DNA of 64,000 nt from JAWKWH01 sp965204295 (GTDB lineage Bacteria; Pseudomonadota; Alphaproteobacteria; Rhizobiales; Rhizobiaceae): the NCBI GenBank assembly GCA_965204295.1, contig OZ241973.1, positions 1,240,001 to 1,304,000 on the forward strand, read 5' to 3'. Made by a program: the position numbers and the translations under genes. Position 1 is the stretch's first letter, and every line of letters starts with the position of its first letter. The notes beneath the pieces are model-generated. The model searched no databases. It was not told the DNA's origin and saw only the letters and a list, made by a program, of their open reading frames with translations. Below are positions 36,180-44,570 of the stretch, piece after piece.

Positions 36180-38417
36180 ATGATGCGTCAATACGAGCTT
36201 GTGGAGCGTGTGCAGCGTTACAAGCCCGAGGTCAATGAGGCGCTGCTGAACAAGGCCTATGTCTATGCCATGCAGAAGCATGGTTATCAAAAGAGAGCGT
36301 CGGGCGATCCGTATTTTTCGCACCCGCTGGAAGTTGCCGCCATCATCACCGATATGCGTCTGGACGAGGAGACGATCACGATCGCGCTTCTTCATGACAC
36401 GATTGAGGATACCGACGCGACGCGAAACGAAGTCGACGAGGTGTTCGGATCGGAGATTGGCAAACTCGTCGATGGCCTGACGAAATTAGGGAAACTTGAC
36501 CTGGTTTCCAGGAAAGCCGAACAGGCCGAGAATCTGCGGAAACTGCTTCTGGCGATTTCGCAGGATGTCCGCGTGCTGCTGGTCAAGCTGGCCGACCGTC
36601 TCCACAACATGCGCACACTTGATCATGTGCCTCCGGAAAAACGGCGGCGCATCGCCGAGGAGACGATGGAAATTTATGCGCCGCTCGCCGGGCGAATGGG
36701 GATGCAGGACATGCGCGAAGAGCTGGAAAAGCTCGCATTCATGCACATGAATCCGGACGCTTGTCACGCCGTGACCGCGCGGCTTGAGGATGTATTGGAA
36801 CAGAACCGGGATGTCATCGGAAAGATCGAGAGGGCCCTTGAAGACCTTTTTGCGAAGCGCGATATCAAGGCGCAGGTAACCAGCCGGCAGAAAAAACCCT
36901 TCTCGGTATTCCGAAAAATGGAAGCGAAGACTCTGTCTTTCGAGCAGCTTTCCGATATTTTCGGTTTCCGGGTAATCGTGGACAGTGTCGAGGACTGCTA
37001 TGGAGCGCTGTGCGCAATCAATACTAGCTGGTCAATGGTTCCGGGCCGGTTCAAGGATTATATCTCGACACCCAAGCAAAACGATTATCGCTCCATCCAC
37101 ACGACCATCGTCGGGCCGTCGCGCCAGCGGGTCGAACTGCAGATCAGAACCCGTGAAATGCATCAGATCGCCGAATATGGGGTCGCCGCGCACTCGATTT
37201 ACAAGGACTTCAACGGCGCGGCCAAAAAGATGAGCCACGCGGTTTCAAAAGACACCAATGCCTATGCATGGCTGCGCCGTACGATCGAGGCATTGTCCGA
37301 AGGCGACAATCCCGAAGATTTTCTTGAAAACACCAAACTAGAACTGTTTCAGGATCAGGTCTTCTGTTTCACACCCAAGGGGCGGTTGATTGCAATGCCG
37401 CGTGGCGCCACTCCGATCGATTTCGCCTATGCCGTCCACACCGAGGTCGGCGACAGCTGCGTCGGCGCGAAGGTGAACCGACGGGTGATGCCGCTGGTGA
37501 CTGAACTGAAAAACGGCGATGAGGTGGAGATTGTCCGCTCCGCAAACCAGGCGCCGCCCACGGCGTGGGAATCGATTGTCGTTACCGGCAAAGCGCGTTC
37601 CGCCATTCGCAGGGCTTCGAAGATGGCTATGCGGAAACAGTTCTCCGGTCTCGGTTCCCGCATACTGGAAAGGGCATTCGAGCGATCGGGGCATGAATTC
37701 AAGTCCGATGTTCTCAAACCGGTGCTTCATCGGCTGGCAAGAAAGGACGTTGAAGACGTGCTGGCCGCGGTCGGGCACGGTGAACTGACCTCACCGGAGG
37801 TACTGAAGGCCGTCTATCCGGGCCACAAGGACGAGCGCGCGGCGCCCCGGCCCGGGAGCAGAGACGAGGGTTGGTTCAACTTGCGCAACGCGGCGGGTAT
37901 GCTGTTCCAGATTCCGGGCCTTCGCCTGCGACGGAACAGAAAGTCCAAAGGCGGAAAAGACAACAAGACGGCGGTGCCGATACGAGGGATCAGCGGAGAT
38001 TTGCCGGTGAGCTTTGCGCCCGAAGGCGCCGTGCCGGGCGACCGGATTGTCGGCATCCTGCAACCGGGCGCGGGGATCACGATTTATCCGATACAATCAC
38101 CCGCGCTGACCGCGTTTGACGATCAGCCGGAAAGATGGATTGACGTCCGGTGGGATATCGACGGCGCCACCCGGGAACGCTTTCCGGCTCGAATTTCGGT
38201 CGTGGCGATCAACGAACCGGGTTCGCTTGCGAACATCGCTCAGGCTATCGCGGCAAATGACGCCAACATACACATGCTTTCCATGCTCAATACCGCGCCG
38301 GACTTTACCGAGATGATGATTGATCTCGAGGTTTGGGACCTCAAACATCTCAACCGCCTGATTTCCCAATTGCGCGAGGATGACAGCGTTTCGGATGCAA
38401 AACGGGTCAGTGGATAA
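36180..38417 (+). CDS. rsh: Bifunctional (p)ppGpp synthetase/hydrolase Rsh
   Basis: 745-residue RelA/SpoT homolog controlling the stringent response. Order: HD hydrolase domain (about 20-200, with the HD pair in LLHDTIEDTDAT and the HxxxHP set), synthetase domain (about 235-350; RQKKPFSVFRKM, EDCYGALCAINTSW, the QNDYRSIHTT loop), TGS domain (about 390-450, FAYAVHTEVGDSCVGAKVNR), helical and zinc-finger-like regions, and a C-terminal ACT domain (about 665-740). Start at 36180 (second ATG at 36183 is equally possible). It lies between rpoZ and pyrE, the standard location for the order. Confidence 0.96.
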   Translation: MMRQYELVERVQRYKPEVNEALLNKAYVYAMQKHGYQKRASGDPYFSHPLEVAAIITDMRLDEETITIALLHDTIEDTDATRNEVDEVFGSEIGKLVDGLTKLGKLDLVSRKAEQAENLRKLLLAISQDVRVLLVKLADRLHNMRTLDHVPPEKRRRIAEETMEIYAPLAGRMGMQDMREELEKLAFMHMNPDACHAVTARLEDVLEQNRDVIGKIERALEDLFAKRDIKAQVTSRQKKPFSVFRKMEAKTLSFEQLSDIFGFRVIVDSVEDCYGALCAINTSWSMVPGRFKDYISTPKQNDYRSIHTTIVGPSRQRVELQIRTREMHQIAEYGVAAHSIYKDFNGAAKKMSHAVSKDTNAYAWLRRTIEALSEGDNPEDFLENTKLELFQDQVFCFTPKGRLIAMPRGATPIDFAYAVHTEVGDSCVGAKVNRRVMPLVTELKNGDEVEIVRSANQAPPTAWESIVVTGKARSAIRRASKMAMRKQFSGLGSRILERAFERSGHEFKSDVLKPVLHRLARKDVEDVLAAVGHGELTSPEVLKAVYPGHKDERAAPRPGSRDEGWFNLRNAAGMLFQIPGLRLRRNRKSKGGKDNKTAVPIRGISGDLPVSFAPEGAVPGDRIVGILQPGAGITIYPIQSPALTAFDDQPERWIDVRWDIDGATRERFPARISVVAINEPGSLANIAQAIAANDANIHMLSMLNTAPDFTEMMIDLEVWDLKHLNRLISQLREDDSVSDAKRVSG

Positions 38418-38441
38418 TTGATAGCCGGGGGTGACGAGTTC

Positions 38442-39020
38442 ATGGACCGGGACGAAGTGCTGCGGATCTTTCGCGATTGCGGGGCCGTGCTCGAAGGCCA
38501 TTTTATTCTCACCTCGGGTTTGCGCAGTCCGGTGTTTTTGCAGAAGGCCCGCGTCTTTATGCACGCCGAGCCGACCGAAAGGCTATGCCGCGCTCTTGCA
38601 TCCAGAATTCGCGAACAGGTTCCGGGCGACATCGATTATGTCGTCGGACCGGCTATCGGCGGTCTGATACCTGCCTATGAAACATCGCGGCATTTGCAGG
38701 TCCCGGCGATTTGGGTCGAACGCGAGCAAGGCATGTTCAAACTGAGGCGATTTGAAATCGGGCCGAGTTCGCGCGTGGTCATTGTCGAAGACATCGTCAC
38801 GACCGGATTGTCCGTCAGGGAAACGATTGAGTGCCTGCGGGCGATTGGCGCGAATGTTCTGGCAGCGTGCTGCATCGTCGATCGTTCCGCTGGGAAGATC
38901 AATGTCGGCGTTCCTCTCGTGTCGCTCGCGGAGTACGAAGTTCCCACCTACGAACCGGATGAATTGCCGCCCCGCCTTGCCGCAATTCCGCCGGTTAAAC
39001 CCGGTAGTCGTAGCCTGTAG
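38442..39020 (+). CDS. pyrE: Orotate phosphoribosyltransferase
   Basis: Adds phosphoribosyl to orotate in pyrimidine synthesis. 192 residues from ATG at 38442 with GGGGTGA before it. PRPP-binding loop VVIVEDIVTTGLSVRETIE (about 112-130), the FILTSGLRSPVFLQKARVF segment (about 21-40) and PAIGGLIPAYETSR are conserved. The start is chosen because the first upstream TTG (38418) overlaps the rsh stop. Part of an rsh-pyrE-DUF2062-acpS row. Confidence 0.95.
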   Translation: MDRDEVLRIFRDCGAVLEGHFILTSGLRSPVFLQKARVFMHAEPTERLCRALASRIREQVPGDIDYVVGPAIGGLIPAYETSRHLQVPAIWVEREQGMFKLRRFEIGPSSRVVIVEDIVTTGLSVRETIECLRAIGANVLAACCIVDRSAGKINVGVPLVSLAEYEVPTYEPDELPPRLAAIPPVKPGSRSL

Positions 39021-39122
39021 GATTCCTTTTCGTGCTTGCAACCGGCTCCGTGGACGCATAATCGAAAACTTGGCTGAAAATGCCAATTTTTGTTTAACGC
39101 CGTCGGGTTATACTGGGTGCCG

Positions 39123-39147
39123 GAGCCGCGCGCGACGGCTCTTTTTT
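39123..39147 (+). terminator. Rho-independent terminator after pyrE
   Basis: Stem GAGCCG (39123-39128) and CGGCTC (39136-39141), loop of seven, followed at once by six T. It lies 103 bases after the pyrE stop and ten bases before the DUF2062 start, so transcription of the downstream pair may depend on read-through or an unseen promoter. Confidence 0.75.
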
Positions 39148-39157
39148 GGGAATTGGA

Positions 39158-39751
39158 ATGCTGTTCAGGCGCAGAAAACCGGCCGATGTTTGGGAAAGGC
39201 TCCGCACGGCGTTGTGGCCTCGTCGATCCTTTGGCCGGTCCGCACAGTATATCGCCAAAAGGGTTCTCAGGCTGACAGCGACACCGCATGCGATCGCCGC
39301 GGGAGTGGCCGCCGGCGTATTCGCATCCTTCACACCGTTCGTCGGCTTTCATATTATAATCGCGGCAATCGTGGCCTGGGTAATGGCCGGCAACGTGATC
39401 GCCTCAGCCTTTGGCACGGCGATCGGCAATCCGATTACGTTTCCGTTCATTTGGGGCGCTACCCTGCAAACGGGCCGATTCATCATACATGATCCACACA
39501 TGCCGGGTGATGAGATGGCGGTGGGAATCATGCTCCGCCATCTGGAATTCGCGCAGTTGTGGAATCCCATTTTGAAACCGATGACGGTCGGCTCGATTCC
39601 GCTGGGCGTCGGGGCGGCGGTGCTGTTTTACCTGTTGACCCGTTCGGCGGCGGTGACATTCCGCGCGCAACGTCGCAAACGACTGGCCGAACGCGCGCGC
39701 CGCAGGGCGGCGGCGCAGACCGTCCGCGACGGCGCGGCGATCGGCCGATGA
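39158..39751 (+). CDS. DUF2062 membrane protein
   Basis: 197 residues. N-terminal basic region (MLFRRRKPADVWERLR), then three hydrophobic segments of the DUF2062 fold (about 45-190), including the motif GVFASFTPFVGFHIIIA (about 57-73) with the AIGNPITFPFIWG signature (about 90-102). The start at 39158 follows the terminator directly, with GGAATTGGA upstream. Stop TGA overlaps acpS ATG as ATGA, so translation is coupled. Function of the family is unknown; in Rhizobiales it is regularly between pyrE and acpS. Confidence 0.9.
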   Translation: MLFRRRKPADVWERLRTALWPRRSFGRSAQYIAKRVLRLTATPHAIAAGVAAGVFASFTPFVGFHIIIAAIVAWVMAGNVIASAFGTAIGNPITFPFIWGATLQTGRFIIHDPHMPGDEMAVGIMLRHLEFAQLWNPILKPMTVGSIPLGVGAAVLFYLLTRSAAVTFRAQRRKRLAERARRRAAAQTVRDGAAIGR

Positions 39752-40149
39752 TCATCGGCCTCGGCAGTGATCTGATTGATATTCGGCGGATCGAACGAGC
39801 GCTCGAACGCTTCGGCGAACGGTTCGTGAACCGCGTTTTCACCGATATCGAACGAGCGAAATCCGATCGTCGTAAGGAACGCGCGGCGTCCTACGCCAAG
39901 CGGTTTGCAGCCAAGGAAGCCTGCTCCAAGGCGCTTGGAACAGGCCTTTCACGCGGTGTTTTCTGGCGCGACATGGGTGTGGTGAATCTGCCCGGCGGTA
40001 AACCGACCATACGGCTTACGGGCGGCGCACTTGCCCGGCTGGAGGATATGACGCCCAACAGGCATGGGGCGCAAATCCATCTGACGATCACTGACGATTT
40101 CCCCTTGGCGCAAGCGTTTGTGATTATCGAAGCTCTTTCGCCACGATAA
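39748..40149 (+). CDS. acpS: Holo-acyl-carrier-protein synthase
   Basis: Transfers 4'-phosphopantetheine from CoA to the ACP serine. 133 residues. GLGSDLIDIRRIERALERFG (about 4-23) has the Mg-binding Asp, and the FAAKEACSKALGTG segment (about 53-66) the catalytic Glu/Lys. Overlaps DUF2062 by four bases. In most Rhizobiales acpS is followed by lepB-rnc-era; here that order is broken and an unrelated degraded gene on the opposite strand follows, marking the left border of the accessory island. Confidence 0.95.
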   Translation: MIIGLGSDLIDIRRIERALERFGERFVNRVFTDIERAKSDRRKERAASYAKRFAAKEACSKALGTGLSRGVFWRDMGVVNLPGGKPTIRLTGGALARLEDMTPNRHGAQIHLTITDDFPLAQAFVIIEALSPR

Positions 40150-40708
40150 CGAACCCGATCGATCCAAAAGCGCTTTCATAAGCGGGCTGTCTGCCCGTCA
40201 ATGATATTGAAATGGTGCTTGCCCTCGTCATGCCGGCTCGAAATATCCGCACCCAAACCGGTCCGTATGTTGGCGAGCAGATCATTCTGGCGCGGAAATT
40301 CCGGCCGTTCGTCCGCACCGACTCAACAAACGATACGTGGGCCGGAAATGATGACGTTGAGCGCGGCGCTTTCCGCATGCGCTTCCGCCTCGTCCAGGCC
40401 CGGCACATCATTCATTGCCGTTTTCACCGGCGGGCGAAGATCATGAAGACCGTTGATCGACACGACGCGTTTCAGCCTTTGACGAATTGCATCCGCCAGT
40501 GGATTGCCGTCACAGACCATCCGGTTGACCGGATGGCCGCCCACCGAATGACCGCAAACGTGAATTGGGCCATTTATTCGGCGGGATGCAGCATCGATTG
40601 CAGCGGCAGCCTGTCCGGTAATCGCGGAGATGCGGAGGTCGGGGGTGAGGTCGTAGCCGGGAACCGCGACGGTCCACCCGCGCTCCACGGTCGCCACCCC
40701 CTTCTCCG
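40124..40708 (-). pseudogene. Alpha/beta hydrolase (kynurenine-formamidase-like), truncated with premature stop
   Basis: The minus frame from about 40708 reads VATVERGWTVAVPGYDLTPDLRISAITGQ and the nucleophile elbow CGHSVGGH, typical of the second half of kynurenine-formamidase-like hydrolases. At 40323-40325 a TGA interrupts where relatives have Trp (..RIVC-stop-VGADERPEF); the same frame then continues with the catalytic-Asp and His segments (VGADERPEFPRQNDLL and GKHHFNIIDG) and ends near 40176 after a further frameshift. The N-terminal third of the enzyme is missing, replaced by an HsdS-derived 5' piece (MSGEIRVTDAEK). So the gene is 5'-truncated, has a nonsense mutation and a 3' frameshift. 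Confidence 0.8.
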
Positions 40709-40737
40709 CGTCGGTGACACGAATTTCGCCGGACATC
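40704..40737. repeat. 34-bp direct repeat, copy 1 (HsdS 3' end)
   Basis: Identical to 41751-41784 except one base. It encodes on the minus strand the residues MSGEIRVTDAE, the C-terminal signature of type I restriction specificity subunits, and lies 20 bases past the GIY-YIG stop, fused to the hydrolase remnant. Confidence 0.85.
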
Positions 40738-40758
40738 GGCTTCCGGGATGAATGTAAT

Positions 40759-41730
40759 TTACACGACCTCCGTGTCTTCTTCTTCGCGTGACGCCTCGGA
40801 TGCCGTCCTGTCCACTTGCTCGGATTGCCAATCTCCGTAATTCATCTTCGAGCCGCTTACCTTCCAAGAAACGCGGCCGTTGTCCTGTCGCCCGAGAACC
40901 ACCGCCGAAGCCGCGCTCGGGCTCCGGAATGCGACATCTTCCGCGAATTCCGCGAACCGCAGATGACCGTTGTTCCCCGGCGCAAGCTTTCCCGATCTGA
41001 TCAGCCGGGCGTGCAGTTTCGAATAGCTATGATCCGGCTCGCCCGACCAGGCGGCGGCCGCGCCGGACCCTGCCAGCACGACGAACTCACCGTCGATCTC
41101 ACGGGCCCGGGCTTCTATTCCATGTTTCTTGCTGACCAGGCGGAAGAGTGGCGCAGCCTCGGTTTCGGTCGGGGCTTCGGCATCATCCGCGGCCGTCTTC
41201 GTCGCGGCCCTGTGTTGACGAAGGAAATCGAATCCGAGGACCGGGAGGATCAGCCGCATCTGATCGATAAAGAACTCCATGTCCGATTGGTCGGCTTCGG
41301 GCAGATCAACCGGCGGCGGAGCCGTCCCGTTGATCACCTTCGCAGTCCCGGCCGCATTCGCAACGGCAATCAGCCGCGCCTCCAGGTAGCGCGCATGCGC
41401 CTTCGTGATGTTCTGGTCCTTGCTGGTCACGACACAGGTACGTTCCCAAAAGTCCTTGCCGGTGTCCTTGTTGTGCTGGACAAGGCGGTTCCGCACCTTG
41501 TCGCTTTCGCCGATGTAAAGTTGCGGAGTGTCCGGGTCTTCAGGATCGGGGCCGGTCAGGAAGTAGACGCCTGTCCGGTCAAGCTCCTGGCGCTTAAGGA
41601 ATGCGGACAAGCCGCTTCGGGATCCGGAAAGGACATGGCCTGTCCAATTCATGATCTCGGCGGTCGTAATACCGGATGCCGTCCCTTCCGCCAAGAACAG
41701 CCGAACCGATCTTCCCGGTAGCGAATTCAT
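40759..41730 (-). CDS. GIY-YIG nuclease-family protein with DUF4357
   Basis: 323 residues. The GIY-YIG core is at about 52-100: GVYFLTG (first strand), LYIGESDKVRNRLVQHN (second strand with Arg) and a later conserved Glu in the EARLIAVANAA helix. The C-terminal part (about 205-295) is a DUF4357-type domain. Such proteins are found beside type I restriction genes; here a 3' fragment of hsdS overlaps its start by four bases (ATGA), and a second copy of the hsdS end follows it. Likely DNA-cleaving or DNA-modification-linked accessory protein. The open frame itself is intact. Confidence 0.82.
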   Translation of the reverse strand: MNSLPGRSVRLFLAEGTASGITTAEIMNWTGHVLSGSRSGLSAFLKRQELDRTGVYFLTGPDPEDPDTPQLYIGESDKVRNRLVQHNKDTGKDFWERTCVVTSKDQNITKAHARYLEARLIAVANAAGTAKVINGTAPPPVDLPEADQSDMEFFIDQMRLILPVLGFDFLRQHRAATKTAADDAEAPTETEAAPLFRLVSKKHGIEARAREIDGEFVVLAGSGAAAAWSGEPDHSYSKLHARLIRSGKLAPGNNGHLRFAEFAEDVAFRSPSAASAVVLGRQDNGRVSWKVSGSKMNYGDWQSEQVDRTASEASREEEDTEVV

Positions 41731-41847
41731 GCCACGTCCTCCATCTTCCTCTCCGCATCGGTGACACGAATTTCGCCGGACATCAACTTCGCAAGAAGCA
41801 GGTCGCGGGTCCGGGCCAAGGTTATGTTTTCCAGTTTCGAGACTCGC
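41727..41847 (-). pseudogene. hsdS 3' remnant (type I restriction specificity subunit)
   Basis: Forty codons in the frame ending at 41727: SKLENITLARTRDLLLAKLMSGEIRVTDAERKMEDVA; written here in parts, the R-T-R-D-L-L-L and L-M-S-G-E-I-R-V blocks are the classic HsdS C-terminus. Upstream the frame is replaced by an IS5-type remnant on the same strand. The stop overlaps the GIY-YIG start (ATGA). Confidence 0.8.
41751..41784. repeat. 34-bp direct repeat, copy 2 (HsdS 3' end)
   Basis: Second copy of the repeat at 40704-40737 (33 of 34 bases identical). The two copies bracket the GIY-YIG gene at a distance of just over 1 kb and could recombine to delete it. Confidence 0.85.
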
Positions 41848-42040
41848 TCATATCCAGGATACCACGAGAGTTGCAAGTGCATCTGTTGAAATGAAGTTTC
41901 TCGCAAGCTTGTAGTGGCGCGTTGCGATGCGTCGAAAGTCCTTCAGCCGACACAAGGCGTTGTCGACAAGATGGCGGTCTGAGTTGTGATCGGTTTACCT
42001 TGCAGGGCCGACAGCGGTTCGATTTTGGTTGCGCAAGTTG
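41848..42040 (-). mobile_element. IS5-family transposase remnant (3' part, frameshifted)
   Basis: The minus strand encodes RHLVDNALCRLKDFRRIATRHYKLA and then NFISTDALATLVVSWI before a stop, the recognisable C-terminus of IS5/IS427-group transposases; a little upstream in another frame PPKSNR-like residues appear. A frameshift separates the two. No 5' part or clear ends remain. Confidence 0.72.
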
Positions 42041-42056
42041 GTCCCCGGCTCTAAAC

Positions 42057-42070
42057 AAGGTCTAGACCTT
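42057..42070. promoter_or_regulatory. Palindromic operator candidate for the GntR regulator
   Basis: AAGGTCTAGACCTT is a perfect 14-base palindrome 21 bases before the regulator start. Its core GTCTAGAC fits the HutC-type consensus GTMTAKAC, suggesting autoregulation. A second GTCTAGAC lies at 60025-60032. Confidence 0.55.
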
Positions 42071-42091
42071 TCACAACGAGAGCGCTACGCA

Positions 42092-42865
42092 ATGCATGTG
42101 AGTTTACAGTCGATGCGTCGGCAAGATGTTCCTCTCCACACCGAGGTCGCCGCCGTTCTGCGTCATCAAATTCGTTCAGGAGAGCTGCCATTTGGAACGA
42201 AACTTCCGGCTTTGCGCGAACTAACGGAAACCCTTGGCGTGGCGCGCATGACGATCATTCAGGCCATGAACACGTTGGAAGATGAAGGGCTGATCGAGCG
42301 CCATTCGGGTCGAGGAACTTTTGTCAAAAAGGTACCTGCTCCGAATCGTCATACACTACAAATGCAGGCAGAGATTTCCCAGATTTATGCCATGGTGTCG
42401 CAGCTTCAAGTCGATGTGAAAGATCAAGACACGGGCGCTGGGATTTCACGGATCGACGGGCGCGACTTTCAGGTTATCAGGCGCACGCACCTAAAAAACA
42501 GCAGACCGTTCTGTCATGTCGAGCTTCAGCTTGATGCTGAAGTGTTCGCAAAATCACCGGACCGCTTTCTTCGAGAAATTGTCGTCTCCGTACTCGAAGA
42601 TATTGGGGTTGCAGTGGCAGCGGCCAAACAGCGGATAACGATATCCTATGCAGACTTCAATCTGGCCAACTCGCTGAAAATAAAAGTCAATGCAGCAGTC
42701 TTCCGGGTTGTCCGGGAGTTCTTTGATGAGGATGGCAGGCTAGTTTATTCAGCTCTGTTGATTTACCCTGGCGATCTCCTGGAACTGGAGATCGATTTTA
42801 CATTGCCCGTCAATGAAACCCAGGGCGAACTGGCGGTTCGGCGCTCTGACCTAAGGACCGAATAA
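42092..42865 (+). CDS. GntR-family regulator (HutC subfamily, UTRA domain)
   Basis: 257 residues: GntR winged-helix (about 12-75, VAAVLRHQIRSGELPFGTKLPALRELTETLGVARMTIIQAMNTLEDEGLIERHSGRGTFVKK in pieces) and a C-terminal UTRA ligand-binding domain (about 95-245). Start at ATG 42092 because an AGAGCGC region and the palindrome lie just upstream. It is first in the island's transport/sulfatase row, divergent from nothing, so it is likely the local repressor of the tctCBA-sulfatase operon. Confidence 0.9.
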   Translation: MHVSLQSMRRQDVPLHTEVAAVLRHQIRSGELPFGTKLPALRELTETLGVARMTIIQAMNTLEDEGLIERHSGRGTFVKKVPAPNRHTLQMQAEISQIYAMVSQLQVDVKDQDTGAGISRIDGRDFQVIRRTHLKNSRPFCHVELQLDAEVFAKSPDRFLREIVVSVLEDIGVAVAAAKQRITISYADFNLANSLKIKVNAAVFRVVREFFDEDGRLVYSALLIYPGDLLELEIDFTLPVNETQGELAVRRSDLRTE

Positions 42866-43060
42866 TTATCAGGTCGATCGGAAGAGGTCGATTTTGCGAA
42901 GTAAAATCCCTTTCGAAACGGTGGTTTGAAAGTGGTATCCTCGGCGTTCATTTCGCGGGTGTCTTCCGTTTGCACTATTGACATCAACCGGAATTCGATG
43001 GAAAGGTGCATACATCTAGAACGGTAGAAAGTGACGACTATCCGAAGATTGGAGGAATTT

Positions 43061-44029
43061 ATGAGAAAACTGAGATTGCTTGCAGCAGCCGCGGTGGCGA
43101 CGCTCGGGCTGGGATTGAGCGCTGCTTTGGCGGAGTACCCCGATAAGCCGATTACACTGGTGGTCTCATTCGCGGCGGGCGGCAACGCGGACATCGTCGC
43201 GCGCTTGGGGGCAGAGGCGGTCAGTGCGGAGCTTGGCGTGCCGATCAAGGTCGTCAATAAGCCGGGTGGTGCGCATATCCCCGCGACGATGAGCGTGGTC
43301 GAGGCGCCTGCGGACGGATACACACTGTTCAACTGGTCGCCCCCCAGCTTCATGATCGTGCCGCTCACCCGCGAGGTGCCGTATGATCCGCTGGAAGATT
43401 TTATCCCGCTATTTGCGGGCATTTCAGCGTCCAACGCGCTCTACGTTCGCTCCGACAGCCCCTACACGACGTTTGAGAAGTTTCTTGGGGGCGCGAAGGC
43501 CAAAAAGTTGACAATGGGTGTCAACAACCTCGGTGCACCGCCTAACTTGAGTGCGGTGCAACTGGCCAGCGAGTTCGGGCTTGAGTTTAAGACCGTTGCG
43601 TTGAAAACCGTGCCTGCAACCATGACCGGGTTGATCGGCGGGCAAGTGGACGTAGCCGTGGGCCAGGTCGCCTCGATCAAGCAATACGGAGACGAGGTGC
43701 GTGCGTTGATCATCCTCGACAATAACCGGCAATCTTTCATGGAGGCTGACCTGCCGGGCGTACGCACGGTGGGCGAGGCCTTCCCAGGCAAGGAAGCCGG
43801 AGTGTGGGTTCATGGTGGTTTTGCGGTCAAGGCCGGAACGCCGCAAGAGGTGGTCGACAAATTGCTGGAGGCGACCAAGGTACTGGGCGAGGAAGAATAT
43901 GTTTCCAAACTGCCCGCCGCCGTTGGCTACAATTGGGTTCATGGTCCGGAGAACGTGGAGGCGTTGATCCAATCCGGCCGGGACCTGTACTCGCCAATCC
44001 TTGATGGCCTCGGGCTTTTGCATAAATAA
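43061..44029 (+). CDS. tctC: Tripartite tricarboxylate transporter binding protein
   Basis: 322-residue Bug-type periplasmic receptor. Signal peptide MRKLRLLAAAAVATLGLGLS with cleavage after ALA (about 24); the GAHIPATMSVVEAPADGY ligand loop and FAAGGNADIVAR strand are conserved. Ribosome site TTGGAGGAA before the ATG at 43061 chooses this over an upstream in-frame ATG. It precedes tctB and tctA; ligand cannot be predicted but members bind carboxylates, and here the partners point to sulfated or carboxylated compounds. Confidence 0.92.
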   Translation: MRKLRLLAAAAVATLGLGLSAALAEYPDKPITLVVSFAAGGNADIVARLGAEAVSAELGVPIKVVNKPGGAHIPATMSVVEAPADGYTLFNWSPPSFMIVPLTREVPYDPLEDFIPLFAGISASNALYVRSDSPYTTFEKFLGGAKAKKLTMGVNNLGAPPNLSAVQLASEFGLEFKTVALKTVPATMTGLIGGQVDVAVGQVASIKQYGDEVRALIILDNNRQSFMEADLPGVRTVGEAFPGKEAGVWVHGGFAVKAGTPQEVVDKLLEATKVLGEEEYVSKLPAAVGYNWVHGPENVEALIQSGRDLYSPILDGLGLLHK

Positions 44030-44042
44030 CCTCCCGAAAACG

Positions 44043-44076
44043 CCCGGCGCCGCATGTCACGCGCGATGGCGCCGGG
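44043..44076 (+). repeat. Hairpin between tctC and tctB
   Basis: CCCGGCGCC (44043-44051) and GGCGCCGGG (44068-44076), a perfect nine-base stem with a sixteen-base loop, right after tctC. Such hairpins often protect binding-protein mRNA. Confidence 0.5.
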
Positions 44077-44111
44077 TCCCCGGCCTCCACTTCATCGTGC
44101 GGAGATGACCA

Positions 44112-44570
44112 ATGCTGTCTCAGCGTCTGGCCAATATCGTATTCGTGATCGTGGTTCTTGCGGCGTCGGCATATTTCGCTTGGGTTGCGCAGGGGTTTGA
44201 GGCGGCAGGTCTTCTGGCGTCATCTGGTCTTCCTTCGAAATTCTTTCCGCAGTTCCTGCTTGCCGGGATCGCAATCTGCGCGGTTATCGTTCTGATCACG
44301 TATCTCACCAAAGGCTCAGCGGGCGGCGATGAGGGCAAGACTGTCTATGGCGCGCCTATCGAGGCCGCACGCGGTTTGTTGACGTTGATAGCCGCGATTG
44401 CCGCCTATATGATTTGGCGCGTTTGGGGCTTTGTGCCGATGGCGATTTTCCTGGGGGCCGCGACCTGCCTGACCATGGGAGTTCGCAACCCCATGATCTA
44501 TATCGCGGTGCTGGCTTTGGCGGGACTCGTCTATCTCGTATTTACGCAGCTTCTTGGGACGCAATTTTAA
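44112..44570 (+). CDS. tctB: Tripartite tricarboxylate transporter small membrane subunit
   Basis: 152 residues with four hydrophobic helices. The TctB family is poorly conserved at sequence level; the assignment rests on size, topology (long loop between helices 2 and 3 with GSAGGDEGKT) and position between tctC and tctA. The stop overlaps the tctA start by one base (TAATG). Confidence 0.87.
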   Translation: MLSQRLANIVFVIVVLAASAYFAWVAQGFEAAGLLASSGLPSKFFPQFLLAGIAICAVIVLITYLTKGSAGGDEGKTVYGAPIEAARGLLTLIAAIAAYMIWRVWGFVPMAIFLGAATCLTMGVRNPMIYIAVLALAGLVYLVFTQLLGTQF

